Positions 20,012-31,544 of a DNA stretch of 64,000 nucleotides are shown here, piece by piece. The notes under the pieces were generated by a model that saw nothing but the letters and a program-made list of their open reading frames with translations, searched no databases and had not been told where the DNA came from. Position numbers and translations under genes: made by a program. This DNA is from a virus: the IMG/VR virus record IMGVR_UViG_3300049043_000117, positions 1-64,000 of that record; one strand, 5' to 3'. The stretch's first letter is position 1. Each line of letters opens with the position of its first letter.

Positions 20012-21474
20012 TATTCTTTTAAATTAACTTGAACAAATTCGTAGTTGAAATTCTCTTCATTATAAATTTTGACTCTTTCTATTAAGTGATTTAGTGTATA
20101 ATTCTTTTTTGAGTTTTTAGTACAATCATCAGCAATATCATAAAGTACGGCTTGAGTTTTATTGTCACCTTTTCTGAGTACTCTTCCGATTGATTGTAAA
20201 TTTCTGATTCTAGATTTACTTGGCGAAGCAAAGATTACATTGTGTAGATTTTTAATATTGATTCCTGTACTAAATGTTCCGTATGAGGCTACGATGATTG
20301 CGTTGTTTTCTTTTTCCGTGATTTCTCGGACTAGTTCCCTTTCTTCTGCGTCTACTCCACCATGCACATAAAAAACTTTTCTTCCATCCTTAGCAGAACT
20401 ATTTATTGATTCGTAAAGAGGTTGACCATGAGTTTCAACTCTAGAGAAAAGAATAAGAGTATTTCCTTTTAGATCCAGTGCAAGATTTTTAATAAAGTTA
20501 TTTCGTTTTGGATGTCCAATAATGAATTGAACTTCATCTTCAAAGTTTTCAAATTGTTGTGGATTATGTTTAAGAATAATAATCTTGATTTGAAGTTTAG
20601 AAAGATGTCCTTTATCAATTAACTCTTTGGTTTGAGTGACTTTGTAAGATGGGCCAAACCAGCCCTCTAATACCCATTTATGCGTTTGAGTTCCATCAAG
20701 AGTACCCGTAAAACCGAACCTATATTTTGTATTATCCATCTTAGTCATGATTCCGACTAATGATTTGGATTTAAATTGATGAGCTTCATCTCCAATGACT
20801 ACATCAAATGCATCATAAAACCCTCTGGTCAGTTTGTAGATTGACTGCCAGGTAGTGATGACTACGGGAAACTCATTTGTCTTCTCACGACCACTATAAA
20901 TGCGATGGCAGAAGTCTTCAGCGTTCCATCCATAATCTTGAAAGTCCTTAAACATTTGTTCAACCAGAGATGTTGTAGGTACAACGAGAAGAATCTTTTG
21001 ATCTCTTTCTGCAAAGTATCTTACAATAGAGTAAATCATCAATGACTTACCAGATGCAGTTGGTGAAATTAGAAGTTTACGATTGTATCTGAGTGCATCA
21101 TAAACTGCATCAACCTGATAATCTCTCGGTTTATGTTTTGAGATACGAGTCATATAATCTTTGACTCCTTCATAAGAGATCATTTCATTCTCTTCAAGAG
21201 GAGTTCCATAGAACTTATTGTTTTTAAACTCTACTTGATAATCCCACTTTTTAGCCCAAGATACTACCTTGTCCAGAAGACCGACATAAATCTCTCCAGT
21301 ATGAGTTGAGAAAAGACGAATTTTTCCATCCCAATACTTACTTTTGTACTGGGGCATAAACTTTGCTCCAGGTACATCAAAGGTAAAGTGTTCCGAGAGT
21401 TCCTGATAGATGTGGGGTTCTGCTTCTATTTTTAGGAATACTTCGTTCTTTTTTGAAATTGTAATATCAGTCAT
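20011..21474 (-). CDS. uvsW: RNA-DNA and DNA helicase UvsW
   Basis: Superfamily 2 helicase that unwinds R-loops and branched DNA and switches T4 replication from origin to recombination mode. Motif I is ISPTASGKSLMI, motif II is IGDEAHQFKS, motif III is FGFTGTLDG, and motifs V and VI appear in FSTGINIKNLHNVIFASPS and LQSIGRVLRKGD. Length is 487 residues (T4: about 500), with an uninterrupted frame. The ATG at 21474, overlapping the uvsY stop, is preferred to one 11 codons upstream. Confidence 0.95.
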   Translation of the reverse strand: MTDITISKKNEVFLKIEAEPHIYQELSEHFTFDVPGAKFMPQYKSKYWDGKIRLFSTHTGEIYVGLLDKVVSWAKKWDYQVEFKNNKFYGTPLEENEMISYEGVKDYMTRISKHKPRDYQVDAVYDALRYNRKLLISPTASGKSLMIYSIVRYFAERDQKILLVVPTTSLVEQMFKDFQDYGWNAEDFCHRIYSGREKTNEFPVVITTWQSIYKLTRGFYDAFDVVIGDEAHQFKSKSLVGIMTKMDNTKYRFGFTGTLDGTQTHKWVLEGWFGPSYKVTQTKELIDKGHLSKLQIKIIILKHNPQQFENFEDEVQFIIGHPKRNNFIKNLALDLKGNTLILFSRVETHGQPLYESINSSAKDGRKVFYVHGGVDAEERELVREITEKENNAIIVASYGTFSTGINIKNLHNVIFASPSKSRIRNLQSIGRVLRKGDNKTQAVLYDIADDCTKNSKKNYTLNHLIERVKIYNEENFNYEFVQVNLKE

Positions 21475-21892
21475 ATCCTCTAATAAATTTTTGCCATTCA
21501 ATGGCATTTTTCAACTGGTATGTTCTATTTAATATAGTTTTAAGAATGCTCTCCAGATAGTTCAACATCATCTGGTAGTATTCAATCTTGGTCTGACACT
21601 TGATCAAATCCTCATCAGCATCCATGTACTTATCCAAATCCAGCTAAGTACCTTATGATCAAATGGCTTTTCAATATAAACATCTGGTTCAGCTCTTCCA
21701 GTGTAATATTGCCACTTTTCTTTTTTAAAATCTTATATTTGTTTTCCTGAGCTTCTTGAGAGTCAGGATATTGTTGAAGATCTTATAGTATTTTGCATGA
21801 AGACTTGGAATCTTTACAGATTCTGTATGCAAGTTGTCTTCATCAATTTTCGAGTCTTCTTCCCAAAGTTTTTGAATTTCATCCAGGTTCAT
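21467..21892 (-). CDS. uvsY: Recombination mediator UvsY
   Basis: Loads the UvsX recombinase onto gp32-coated DNA. The N-terminal part reads MNLDEIQKLWEEDSKIDEDN, then SLHAKYYKIFNNIL, WQYYTGRAEPDVY and, in another frame, RTYQLKNAIEWQKFIRGYD at the end. About 141 residues (T4: 137). Two or three indels break it between 21,745 and 21,640. It overlaps both the preceding and the following gene. Confidence 0.88.
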
Positions 21893-22417
21893 AAGGATAG
21901 ATTTTATAAAGAACATACTTAAAGGTTACTGTAGCCACTGCATATTGCACATCTTGCAAAGTAGCATCGAATTCAATATCAGATAGAGATGTTGGAAACA
22001 TTCCCTGAAATTTTACAAGTGTTGATGGTTGAAAATTACTATTGTAAATTAGTAGAGTTCCGTCAGAAACATTAGGATCTTGATTTGGATTTACTGGGTC
22101 ACTTTTCATCCATTCCATGTACTCATATACACTTTCTGGATATCCTAAACCTCTCATCCAACTTTGGATAATATTGTAATTTTCTAGATTTTCATCAATA
22201 TTGAAAGTGAGTCTAAAATCATCAAAAACAAGTTTATCTCCTGGAATGGGAATGTCCTTTAAATATGTTGGTTGAATTGCAACTCCCAAATTGATTCCAG
22301 GAACATTTGCTGATTTTGAAAAGAAATCTACCTTTGATGCTCGCTAAGATTAAACTTGAATCCTAGAGGACTGAGAAAATTTCTATTTGTAATTTGTTTA
22401 TCAAAAGCACTAGACAT
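21879..22417 (-). CDS. gp3: Tail completion / sheath stabiliser protein (gp3-like)
   Basis: About 178 residues, very close to T4 gp3 (176). It starts MSSAFDKQITNRNFLSPLGF and continues INLGVAIQPTYLKDIPIPGD, LVFDDFRLTFNIDENLENY and FPTSLSDIEFDATLQDVQY. Cyanophage genomes carry this gene between 23 and uvsY, where it is usually called gp3. The sequence also resembles tail-tube proteins, so an inner tail or tube-terminator role is likely. A single indel lies near 22,345. Confidence 0.7.
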
Positions 22418-22439
22418 TGTTTTTACTTTTATTTATCCC

Positions 22440-22467
22440 ATAAAAAAGAGGGTCCGAAGACCCTCTC
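22440..22467 (-). terminator. Intrinsic terminator after the capsid gene
   Basis: Minus strand AGAGGGTC-TTCG-GACCCTCT then TTTTTTA. It has an 8-bp stem with the very stable UUCG-type loop, 20 bp after the gene 23 stop. A near-match late box (GATAAATA, 22437-22430) follows and may drive the next gene. Confidence 0.92.
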
Positions 22468-22486
22468 GATTGAGTCGTGAAATGAA

Positions 22487-23885
22487 TCACATTAAATTGG
22501 AAACCTTTACTCTTCTGTAGTAACGGTTTGCATTGAGGCGGAGTCTTCCGAGTCCCTGATCGGTTCCTTCTGCAAATGGGTTGGCAACAATACCATAACG
22601 GGTCTTGAAGCCGATTTTTGGTTGGAAGGTGTCCTGACCGACGGCACGAACCATCTGGAGAGGAACATATGGGCAGTAGAAGATACCAGCATCGTAATGG
22701 CACTGGAACCCTTATAACCTACAACGTAATACTGATCAGCAGCAACGTTAGCAGCATATGGGTCAATGTATACACGATACTTACCTTGGAGAACACCAGC
22801 GAAGGTGTTACCGGTGTCATCAACATTGAGGTTAGCGTTGAGGGCAGGGGTATAATCAAGAACACCAGCCATGGTTAGAGCAGACGCAACATCAGCGGAG
22901 CAGATGATGGTGTTGCCCTTTCCTCTACGAGTTCTTTGTAGCGATAGCGTTTGCATCTCTCTCGATCTGGAAGAGTAGACCCTTGAACTTCTCAACAGAC
23001 CAACGACCATTGGAGTCAACGTCGAGGTCGAATACACCAGCGGTAGCAGTGTTAACGGCAGCACCTTGTCAGCAACCTTATAGATGGTTCTGATAACTTC
23101 TCTGTTGATTTCAGCGAGGATCTCAGTAGAGAGGAATGTTAGCAAGTTCTGCTTCTGCGTTTAGACCGTGGATTGCCTTGAGGTCTTGAGCAAGCTGTAG
23201 GGAGTACTCAGCCTTGAGGGCGCGTGACTTAGCAGTTACGGTAACCTTTTCAATGCTGAATGCCATCTGGTTGAAGGCATTAGCAGCAGCGTCTCCGAGA
23301 GCCTCGGAATTGCCAGTTGCCATACCTTGACCAACGTTATATGGTGATGGGTTGGTTGTAGCAGATCCAACTGGGTTGAGAACGTTAGGATTGGTTCCAT
23401 CCTGGTTGGTTGTACCGAAACCAACGAGACCATCGGAGAATCCGCTGGAAAGGTTACGGCTGTTGTTCTGACCAGAGAAGGTTGTATCTACTTCGTCGAA
23501 GAAGGTCTCAGTGCCAGACTGTGAATCGTAACGGGAACGCATTGCGAAGATGAGTCCAGTAGGACCAGCTCATTGGTTGAACGCCACAGATGTCATAAGC
23601 AATGAGATTGGGCATTGCACGACGAATGAGGCTGATTAGAACTGGGTCGAAACCAGCAACTGGACCACCAGCTGGCTGGAACCAGAGAATCCACCAGTAC
23701 CAGCAGAGTTAACTGGGGAAGCTTCGCCGAGAAACTCGAGCGGACTCGCGGAGTTCTCTTTCTTGGTTCTCTAGAAGTTGTGCAGTTACTGCACGTCTGT
23801 GGGAATCTTTGATATCTCCTAGACCATCGAAGTCTAGAACTGGAAGCCACTTCTCCACTAACATTTGTGAGTTAATTCCGTCCAT
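22487..23885 (-). CDS. gp23: Major capsid protein (T4 gp23)
   Basis: Forms the hexamers of the prolate head. It starts MDGINSQMLVEKWLPVLDFD. The delta region ends near residue 60, where gp21 would cleave. The HK97-type core includes GFDPVLISLIRRAMPNLIAY, SIEKVTVTAKSRALKAEYSL, LSTEILAEINREVIRTIYK, GNTIICSADVASALTMAGVL and GKYRVYIDPYAANVAADQYY. The C-terminal part NPFAEGTDQGLGRLRLNANR and VKVSNLM is typical of cyanophages. About 465 residues. At least eight indels. It lies between scaffold gene 22 and a strong terminator. Confidence 0.95.
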
Positions 23886-23944
23886 TTTAGTTTGATACCT
23901 CTTGGTAAGTGTTGTTAAACTGCGGTTTGAGTATTATTTAGAAA

Positions 23945-25089
23945 TCACTTTTTAGGAACGTTGGAAAGTGCACGTAGATAAGCGTCCATAGAAGGTGAAT
24001 GAATCACTTCCTGAAAATTCGCTTCTTCTGATAGATTTTCCGTTTCGTTTGCTGGAACACCAGCGTTTCTTGGGAAATAAGATTCCCTAAGAGTTACCAG
24101 CTTTTGGTAATAGTCATTATCGCTCTCAAACTCAACACTTTCAGCGAGACTTGCAAACTTATCCTTTTGGAAGTGCGAGACCCTCGGAAACTTGATTTAG
24201 AATTCTGTCAGCGACAGATTCTGCAAGTTTCGCATTTAGAGCAACATTTCTTTGAATTTGCTCGTTGAGTTTTGTTTCCATTTCATCAAGTTTTTCTACC
24301 ATGCTCTCTAACACATCATATTTTTCTTCAGGCATTGATACATAATGTTCTTCAAAAAGACCCTTCATACCAGAGATGAAGGATTCTGTAATTTCGGTCT
24401 TAAGACCGGTTCTGACCCTGTGAGCATTTCTTCTAACCACTCAGAAGATACATACTCAAGGTATGAGTCAACTCTTTCGGCCAGTTCTAGTTTAATCTCT
24501 TCAACCTCTTCCGCAAGACATCTACGTAATGCTTTTCTAGAACAGATTGAATTTCTTTTGTTTTGGCATGAAGAGCGACTTCAAATACTAGTTTTGCCTT
24601 CTCTCTGAATTCCTCAGAAAGTTCTTCTTCACCAGAGAGGAGAGCTTCTACGTCCTCGTCAATGATGGAATCCACATCCTCCTCAACTTCATCTTCTTCT
24701 ACATCAGAAAATTCTTCTTCTTCGCCATCTTCTGCAACAATTTCTTCATCTTCTTCAACTTCTTCCTTCATACCCCCACCTTGACCAGGAGTAGAAACTG
24801 GAGTTGCTGAAGTTGGAGGAGCATCAGGCGCGGAAGCCTGCGTTTACAACATCCTTAACTTGTTTAAGGGTTGTGCCAGGAGTCTTCAGCATATTGCTGT
24901 CGTCATCTGAGCCTGACTATTTTCTGGAGTAGGGCCTCCGAGATCTTCCCAGCTACCAGTTTGACCAGGAGTTGCAACCGAAGTTGCACTGGTGTGTGGC
25001 GCTTCCGGTGCAGACGCATTAGCATTTACAGCGGTTTTGGATTGTGAAGTGCCGGTTTCCATTTCTTGTAAATTCTTACCACGGGACAT
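23945..25089 (-). CDS. gp22: Prohead scaffold core protein (T4 gp22)
   Basis: Internal scaffold that gp21 degrades during head maturation. It starts MSRGKNLQEMETGTSQSKTA, followed by Pro/Ala/Gly-rich sequence, a long acidic stretch (EEVEEDEEIVAEDGEEEEF), helices such as AKLVFEVALHAKTKEIQ and LEEHYVSMPEEKYDVLESMV, and ends ALSNVPKK. About 380 residues (T4: 269); cyanophage versions are longer. Three or more indels. A late promoter box lies about 40 bp upstream. Confidence 0.85.
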
Positions 25090-25125
25090 TTGTACTCTCC
25101 GATTACCTTTAGTATAATCTGTATT

Positions 25126-25133
25126 TATTTATA
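25126..25133 (-). promoter_or_regulatory. T4-type late promoter box
   Basis: Exact TATAAATA, 37 bp upstream of the gene 22 start and just past the gene 21 stop. Confidence 0.6.
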
Positions 25134-25135
25134 AT

Positions 25136-25785
25136 TTATAGATTTGATAGAAACTCTTGAAACAAATTTAATTTTTGTTCATCGAGATTTTTTGATCAAC
25201 AAGGGTATTAATTCTTCTTTGAGTTTTGAGCCAACTGTTCACGAAGAACTCCCCCCTCCCAAACCCACTCTTTACCTTCCATAATTCCAGAAACAAATGC
25301 ATCTGGCAGCTGATGGGTCTGCTACAATATCAGCAGCAGTAGCTGAGCATAAAATCTTCACCAACGATTTTGTGTCCCTCACTTGTTGTTTGGAGTGAAC
25401 CGACTCCGCGAGAAGAAACACCAAGCATTACACCTTCATCAAGAAGAGAGGATGCAATCTTACCCATTGGGGTGTTTAAAATTTGTGCTTTGCCTTTAAA
25501 ATTATTTCCCTCTTGAGTAAGAGAAGTAATTTTATGAGAAACGCGATCTAAATTTACAGTGGGCCCATCTGGATGACCAAGTTCACCTAGGGCTCTACCC
25601 TTCATAATAAAGTTTTCGTTATAACGATTTACTTCACGAGAAAGAATGTTAATGGGATACATTCTTCCATTGCGGTTTTTAATTTCGCCCTGGAGAAATA
25701 CTCCTTCAATGTAAAGTTTTTTATTAACACCCTTTCCTTCGGTAATAATCTTTACATTTGTGACTTCTTCGGTGATTAGTTTCAT
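25136..25785 (-). CDS. gp21: Prohead maturation protease (T4 gp21)
   Basis: Serine protease that processes head proteins. It starts MKLITEEVTNVKIITEG. The core reads LYIEGVFLQGEIKNRNGRMY, ALGELGHPDGPTVNLDRVSH (the catalytic histidine lies in the ELGHP motif) and GVMLGVSSRGVGSL (SSRG, the serine motif). The C-terminus after two frameshifts near 25,330 and 25,250 reads LDEQKLNLFQEFLSNL. About 216 residues (T4: 212). It lies in its normal place between genes 67 and 22. Confidence 0.92.
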
Positions 25786-25790
25786 TGTTC

Positions 25791-26064
25791 TTAGTTGGTA
25801 AGTCCTACTTTAGCAGCTTTCACAGATGCAGAAGATGCAAAGATAACGTCGGTTGAAGCTTTCTGAAGAAACTCAACACCACCCGTTAGCCATCGTAAAT
25901 GTGTTGGTGGTTGCGGCACCAAGCAGGAGTTGAAACGCTAACCGGTAACTGCAGCACCAGAACCATTGTATAGTCTTACACAAGTTGCTTCAGTAATACT
26001 TGAAGCCGTTCCTGCTGCTTGTTGGCATTGCAACTTCTGTTGCAATTATTTTTGTTCTTTGCAT
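25791..26064 (-). CDS. Small cyanophage virion-type protein
   Basis: About 90 residues if three indels are repaired: MQRTKIIATEVA, then SSITEATCVRLYNGSGAAVT and TFTMANGGVEFLQKASTDVI, ending SVKAAKVGLTN. Small all-beta proteins with this N-terminus and a 'leu-glu-lys' strand near the end are common in cyanophages, often detected in virions (family recollection). It lies 6 nt before gene 21. Possible head decoration or tail role, unproven. Confidence 0.6.
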
Positions 26065-26095
26065 TGTTATAATAAAGTCCTATAATAGTTATTTA

Positions 26096-26320
26096 TTATT
26101 CCTCGTCTTCTTCTTGATCTTCGTCTTCTTCAAAATATTCTTCTTCAGTTTCGGAATCTTCTTCAAATTCCATTTCTGGTCTACCAAATATTGAAGATGC
26201 AACAACTGGCCTAATAATATCAATGTTTTCTGCAGATTTTTGCATTAAAATTTCTTTAATACGGTCACTAATGTCTGCAGGAGACTCGTTAGAAACCATC
26301 ATGTCAATGAGATCATCCAT
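26096..26320 (-). CDS. gp67: Prohead core protein (T4 gp67-like)
   Basis: Intact 74-residue frame. The N-terminal half is helical (MDDLIDMMVSNESPADISDR) and the C-terminal third is almost all Glu and Asp. Size (T4 gp67: 80), acidity and position between portal gene 20 and protease gene 21 match gene 67. Sequence similarity itself is weak, so the assignment rests mainly on synteny. Confidence 0.65.
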   Translation of the reverse strand: MDDLIDMMVSNESPADISDRIKEILMQKSAENIDIIRPVVASSIFGRPEMEFEEDSETEEEYFEEDEDQEEDEE

Positions 26321-26349
26321 TTTTTTTAAATATCGAAGTTTACTTAAAG

Positions 26350-28072
26350 TTATTTATTAGATTCTGCCACCTTTAATGCATTTTGAACTTTTGGTGCTTC
26401 CTCTGTTGGAAGCATTTCTGCAATTGAAGTGTTATCTTCTGGATTCATAGGAACTTCTCCCATAGATGGTTGTTTTCTGGTTGTTCTTGCCCAATAGGTA
26501 GTCCAGTAGCTGGATCTACTGGTGGAGGAATAATTCCAGAGACTGTTTCAGCACCAATCTGTTCATCAATTTCTACAATTTCTGCATCAGTTTGTTTTAG
26601 GATATTTCTTCTTATATAATCTACAGAAAAATACTTGCCCACATATGGTTCCGCAGCGAACAAGAACATTTAATCTATTTTGAATGAGTTCTGCTTCTTT
26701 AAGTTCTGCAAAATGATTATCATAAACATAATCAAATTGAATATGATCTGAAAGAACTTTCCAATCTTCTGGAGTAACAACATTCTTAAGGAGAAGTTGA
26801 GTTTTTAACATATCCATGAAAAGATAAGAAAATCTCTTTCTCATTCTTCCTACAAACTTAGTAAATTTAATTTCGTCCCTCAGAATTTCTGACGAACGAC
26901 CCAAATTAAATCCACCATTTCCGCCAAGACGAGACTCAGGAACTCCAAGGGATCTAAACAATTTTTTTTGAAAATACTCAACATCGGTGAGTTCTCCTAG
27001 ATTTTGTCCACCAGGGAGAGTCGTAATTTCTGTTCCGCGCCCACCTTCTCTTCTTGGAGCCAAAAATCTTCCATCATAGACATCATTTTTTTATCATCAC
27101 GAACTTCACCAGTATTTGCATCGTAAACTAATTTATTACGATAACGATTCATTATATCACGAAGATACTGTTCGGCTTTGATTCTTGGTAGGTTACCAAC
27201 ATCAATATAAAAAATACGACGTTCTGGAGCACGAGATAATCTGTAGATAACAAGACTATCCTCAATCATACGAAGTTGATTGAGAGCTTTAATTGACTTT
27301 ATGAAGATATGAAAGAACTACCTGTTTATTTCTATCTACAAGACCAGAATGTACGTATGTAATTGCGTCTTTTGAAATTCTTGCCGCTGCCAGCTGAATT
27401 TTTAAAACTACTGACTGATTGACCAGCTCCCCGTACCTCTCACATTTGGATCATACTCATAAAACTCCTCAACTTCGGGAGTTGACATGTTTCCATTTGG
27501 TGTTTTGCCAGATGTAACCGAAAAAGATGGATTTAATACATGTTTGCCAGTCTTTTTTAATTTTTCTGACCAATTTAATTTTCATGGGATCAATATATCT
27601 TATTTCTTTAATCCCTTCTTCTGGTTTTTCTAAATCAATAACTTTGTGATAATAAATTCTACCATCTACATACCAATTTCTTAAAATTTCATGACATCTT
27701 TTATCGAAATCTAAAATTTCTTTAATGTATTTAAATTCCTGTCTAATTATTTGTTTAAGTCTATCTGATACCGGAACATTTTGTAAATCAATTTGAACTG
27801 GAGAATCATTTTGATCAGAAACAATAGCCTCGTTGATAATGTCTTCAATAGCACTATCCACTTCTGGATGAATCGCCATTTCACGATATCTTTTGATTAA
27901 ATCGTACTCTGACTTGTAAACTCCTTCAATATCAACATACTGTCCATAAAATCCGACTTGCAACATAAAAATCCGAAGAATCTTCTTGATTCTCCGGAAC
28001 TGGGGAGACAATAGATTTTTTAGATCTATCGTCTCCCGAATCTTGGATTTTAAAACCAAATAATTTAGGCAT
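26350..28072 (-). CDS. gp20: Portal protein (T4 gp20)
   Basis: Twelve-subunit portal through which DNA is packaged. It starts MPKLFGFKIQDSGDD. Recognisable parts are HPEVDSAIEDIINEAIVSDQ, WYVDGRIYYHKVIDL, YRLSRAPERRIFYIDVGNLP and KAEQYLRDIMNRYRNKLVYD. TTLPGGQNLGELTDVEYF and LYRSLGVPESR-type sequence follow. These are the standard gp20 landmarks used in cyanophage diversity surveys. About 574 residues (T4: 524). Indels lie near 27,955, 27,560, 27,440, 27,300, 27,060, 26,670 and 26,470. Confidence 0.95.
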
Positions 28073-28098
28073 TATTCAAATATTAACTCTATTTCTAT

Positions 28099-28106
28099 TA
28101 TTTATA
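28099..28106 (-). promoter_or_regulatory. T4-type late promoter box
   Basis: Exact TATAAATA overlapping the gene 19 stop codon, 27 bp upstream of the gene 20 start. Confidence 0.6.
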
Positions 28107-28795
28107 GAGGGTTCAAAACTTGTGGATCTGTTCCTAACTGAGTTCCACCAGCAGAATCTAAAGCATCCCACCATTGTACTTGAAGATCCACTGTAAATTC
28201 TTCGATTGTATCTGAAGAATCATAAGAAAGATCAATTGCACTAACAGCAGTTGGGAATATTCCATAAAACTTATACGCTTTAAGAACAGGAATTGAATCT
28301 CCAGCATCCAGTCGTAGTAGGACTAATGACATTAGACTGTGCAGATGAAACTGATGATCTACCAAACTGTTTTACAATAGCATCTCTTTGGTATTGAGCG
28401 GGATTAATTAATCCAGAATTATCATCATGTTTGTTAATTGCATTCATCCATCTTTCAAAGGCTGTTCTGAGTGAAAAATCAATATCATTGATAATTGTAA
28501 TTGTCCAAACATCAAATGTTCTGTCTCCCGCAATTTTTAAAGTTCTTCCTCTGAAAGGGACTTCAATTACACCAACATTAGATGCTGGTAAATTTGCAGA
28601 TTTGATCATGAATCTAGAAAGTTCATTTACACTTCTAGTTTGATCTGTGGTTGAAGCTCCAATTGAATTAGTGGCAAATGCCGGAAAATTCATTTCAATT
28701 TCAAACAGATTTGGACGAGCTGCTCCACCAATCAACCTTGCTTTAAAGTCTTCTAACGTTCTGGAGCCAAAACTTGGAGTATTTGAAAATGTCAT
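28102..28795 (-). CDS. gp19: Tail tube protein (T4 gp19)
   Basis: Forms the inner tail tube. It starts MTFSNTPSFGSRTLEDFKAR, followed by ARPNLFEIEMNFPAF, MIKSANLPASNVGVIEVPFR, GRTLKIAGDRTFDVWTITII and, after one indel near 28,320, YKFYGIFPTAVSAIDLSYDS and EFTVDLQVQWWDAL. About 230 residues. It lies directly downstream of sheath gene 18. Confidence 0.93.
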
Positions 28796-28832
28796 TTTTG
28801 TTTACCTCTGTAGGGATTGATGTTTTAACAAA

Positions 28833-31231
28833 TTAAACGGTTCCAACAACTTCTTCAAAACTAATACCAGTTCTATTAGCAACAAAAGTAAGACCAATAA
28901 AGTTAATCGATCTGTTTGGTTTGATAAAAATATCAGCCCTAAATTGATTTGAGTCAATTACATCTGGAGTATTATTTGATTCATCACAAATAACTAAGAA
29001 GTCCGTGATTCCTCTTTTTGACTTAACATCACGAAGATATGGTTCAACGATATTTACAAAATTTGCTCTTGTAATAATATCATTAAATTCAAAGAGTTGA
29101 GCTTTGCCAGCTTCAGAAATAGTGTCTTCAATGGTCAGGAATAAACGGCGAACGTTAATGCGATCAAATGCACTTGCAATAGATAACGCCGTTTTATCTC
29201 CAAAAAGAATTATTCCAGCTCCTGGGGAAAATATTACAGGATTGATTCTCTTAGGATAAAGCAAATCTCTTTGTGCCTGAGAGGGATTATAAGCAAGTTT
29301 TACAGCATTATTAATTACTCCTCTTGAAGCTCCAGCTGGAGAAAACCAAGGATAATTATTAATTGAAGTTCTTGCCATTATTCCTGCAACATCTGCATTT
29401 AAAGGCACATATCTAAATTCATTATTAAATCTATCAAACATATACTTGTAACCAGAATCAAATACCGCATATGATGAAGAACTTAAAGAATCGAAGAAAT
29501 CAATAATATTATCTGTTTGAGTATCACTATTTGTAACATTAACTACTCCACTTCTTGTTGGAGAAACACATGCAATGCAATCTTTTCTATTTTCTGCAAT
29601 ATCAATTAATCTATTTGCTTTTGCTTGTGCATCAAATATTGTAGATCCGCCAGATGGCCCTGCAATTAAAAAGTTGATTTCATATTCTGCAGGATTTCTA
29701 AACACTTCATAAGATGTTAATACTTCACCTAAAGTTGCTGACATTCCTCCAGTAGCAGAAGAATAATCATATCCATTTGACAATGAATATGACTTATTTC
29801 CAAAACAACCAAAATTAGTTCCTGAAGCTTGTTGTCCAGAAGCTATAGAACCTCCACTAACTTGTGTATATCCATTAATATCTGTAAATTTAACTCCAGA
29901 AACAGAATCACTAGCACCCGCAAAAACGTAAGAGGATATATTTGACAAATAATTTTTGTAATAAATGTTTTCGGACGGAGAAATTTTCCAGTCAGAGCTT
30001 TTGATAAATTTGTATATTTTTCTAAAATATTACCAGATGTTCCTGTTATCGAACCACTTTCATCTACAACGGCAATATGAATCTCATCATTTTTCCCACC
30101 TCTTTCGACTGGCATATTCAGATGTACCTGGTTTTGGAGCAATCGACTTCCAGAAAATTGTAGAATTTGACAATCCCAAAGTTTGTTGATCATACCAATC
30201 CAAAGCAGTTGTACTCGAATTTGTAAGCAATCCCTCTCCAAAACCATCCGTTCCATCAGCAATACTTCTAGTATATCTCACGACTAAAGTAGTTGATGCT
30301 AACGATACTGGAGAAGCGGAATTGATCAAAAGTTGTCCTGTACTGATAGCAACAATTCTTGCCTGATAAAGCTCCATTTAAACTTTGAATTAAATCTCCA
30401 ACATTAATGGATGACACCGGTAGTGCTGATGGAAAAGTGACAACTGTTGATCCTATCCAATACGTTGCAAATCCATCAAATCTAAATTTCTCTAAAGAAG
30501 TCGCAGTCCCAGCATTATTGAAAACTTGATAATAATTTCCAGAACCATCTGGAAATCTATTTAATCCGAATGATTTATAAGAAATTTCTGTAGCAAGACC
30601 AGTGATATTGTTGTGAAGACTTATAACTTTAACATCAATGTCATTTTTATTTACTTTAGTAACAATTCCCTTCACATATCCATCAAAATTTTCTACCGTT
30701 CCTGCAGCTGTATGCATAACTAGTTCCGATTGAACAAGTGATGGCAAATCCAGGCAGAAATACCAAAGGTTCCAATTCCTAGTCTTTGATCCGCAAAAGC
30801 ATCAATAGCACAAACCTTTAAACCATTACCCCAGGATCCTGGGTTTTTAGCAGCAAAAATCCAATTATTATCTGAAGAATGATTATTAACAAAATCTTCT
30901 TGTCCAGTAATTTTTAAGTTAACTGGAGAAGAGACTGGGTAATTTGCATTTTTTAAATTGGTGGAATCTGTTCTAACCACTCTCAGAGTTCCACCATAAG
31001 ATAAATATGATGAAGCAGATAACCAATACTCATACTGACTGTCAGAACTTGATGGTTTACCAAAAGTATTCAATAAATCTTGTTCGGTTTCTATGAGAAT
31101 TGGTTCAGCTTACTGGACCTTTTATAAAAGGACCAGCAAACTCCTACTTGATCATTTACTGCATCAATTCTACCTACAGTAAGATCAACTTCTCTAACTT
31201 TTATGCCAGGTGATACTAAGTTTAGCGACAT
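28833..31231 (-). CDS. gp18: Contractile tail sheath protein (T4 gp18)
   Basis: About 800 residues. It starts MSLNLVSPGIKVREVDLTVG, the classic sheath beginning. FAGPFIKGPV, YWLSASSYLSYGGTLRVVR and WIFAAKNPGSWGNGLKVC follow. The C-terminal half includes NYPWFSPAGASRGVINNAVK, INPVIFSPGAGIILFGDKTA and INVRRLFLTIEDTISEAGKA, ending VANRTGISFEEVVGTV. Indels near 31,130, 31,105, 30,745, 30,370, 30,110 and 29,950 break it. Confidence 0.95.
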
Positions 31232-31304
31232 TTGTTTCCCTCTAAAGAAGTTCAACTTAACTACAAATTATTTATTATTTGCTAACTTTATATTGGGGAA
31301 ACAA

Positions 31305-31544
31305 TCAGTGAACACTACCAGTCGGGATATTCCCATGAGAAATCTTTGCTTTTTTCTTTCTATTGTTAATAATTCTTCTTTTAGTACACTCTTTACATTC
31401 ATATGAATAAGATGAAGGAATATCACCTCTTCCCCTTCGAGTTAAATAAAATCCATCTAATAGATCTTTAATTTCTTCACAAACTCTACACTTTCTTTCG
31501 GTGAGGAATAAATGTTCTAGATCAAATTGATCATCAAAATTCAT
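31305..31544 (-). CDS. Small zinc-ribbon-like protein
   Basis: Intact frame of 79 residues from MNFDDQFDLEHLFLTERKC. Cys pairs CRVC and CKEC are 32 residues apart and bracket SSYSYE, so a zinc-binding fold is likely. The tail is basic (KRRIINNRKKKAK). Such proteins are found between the terminase and sheath genes of cyanophages. The N-terminal part may resemble HNH-type nucleases, but no catalytic HNH triad is present. The start overlaps the gene 17 stop (TAATG). Confidence 0.65.
   Translation of the reverse strand: MNFDDQFDLEHLFLTERKCRVCEEIKDLLDGFYLTRRGRGDIPSSYSYECKECTKRRIINNRKKKAKISHGNIPTGSVH

Noticed and set aside
26000-26194. Hydrophobic plus-strand ORF
   Set aside because: Antisense of the acidic gp67-like gene. 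The hydrophobic look comes from reading GAA/GAT runs in reverse.
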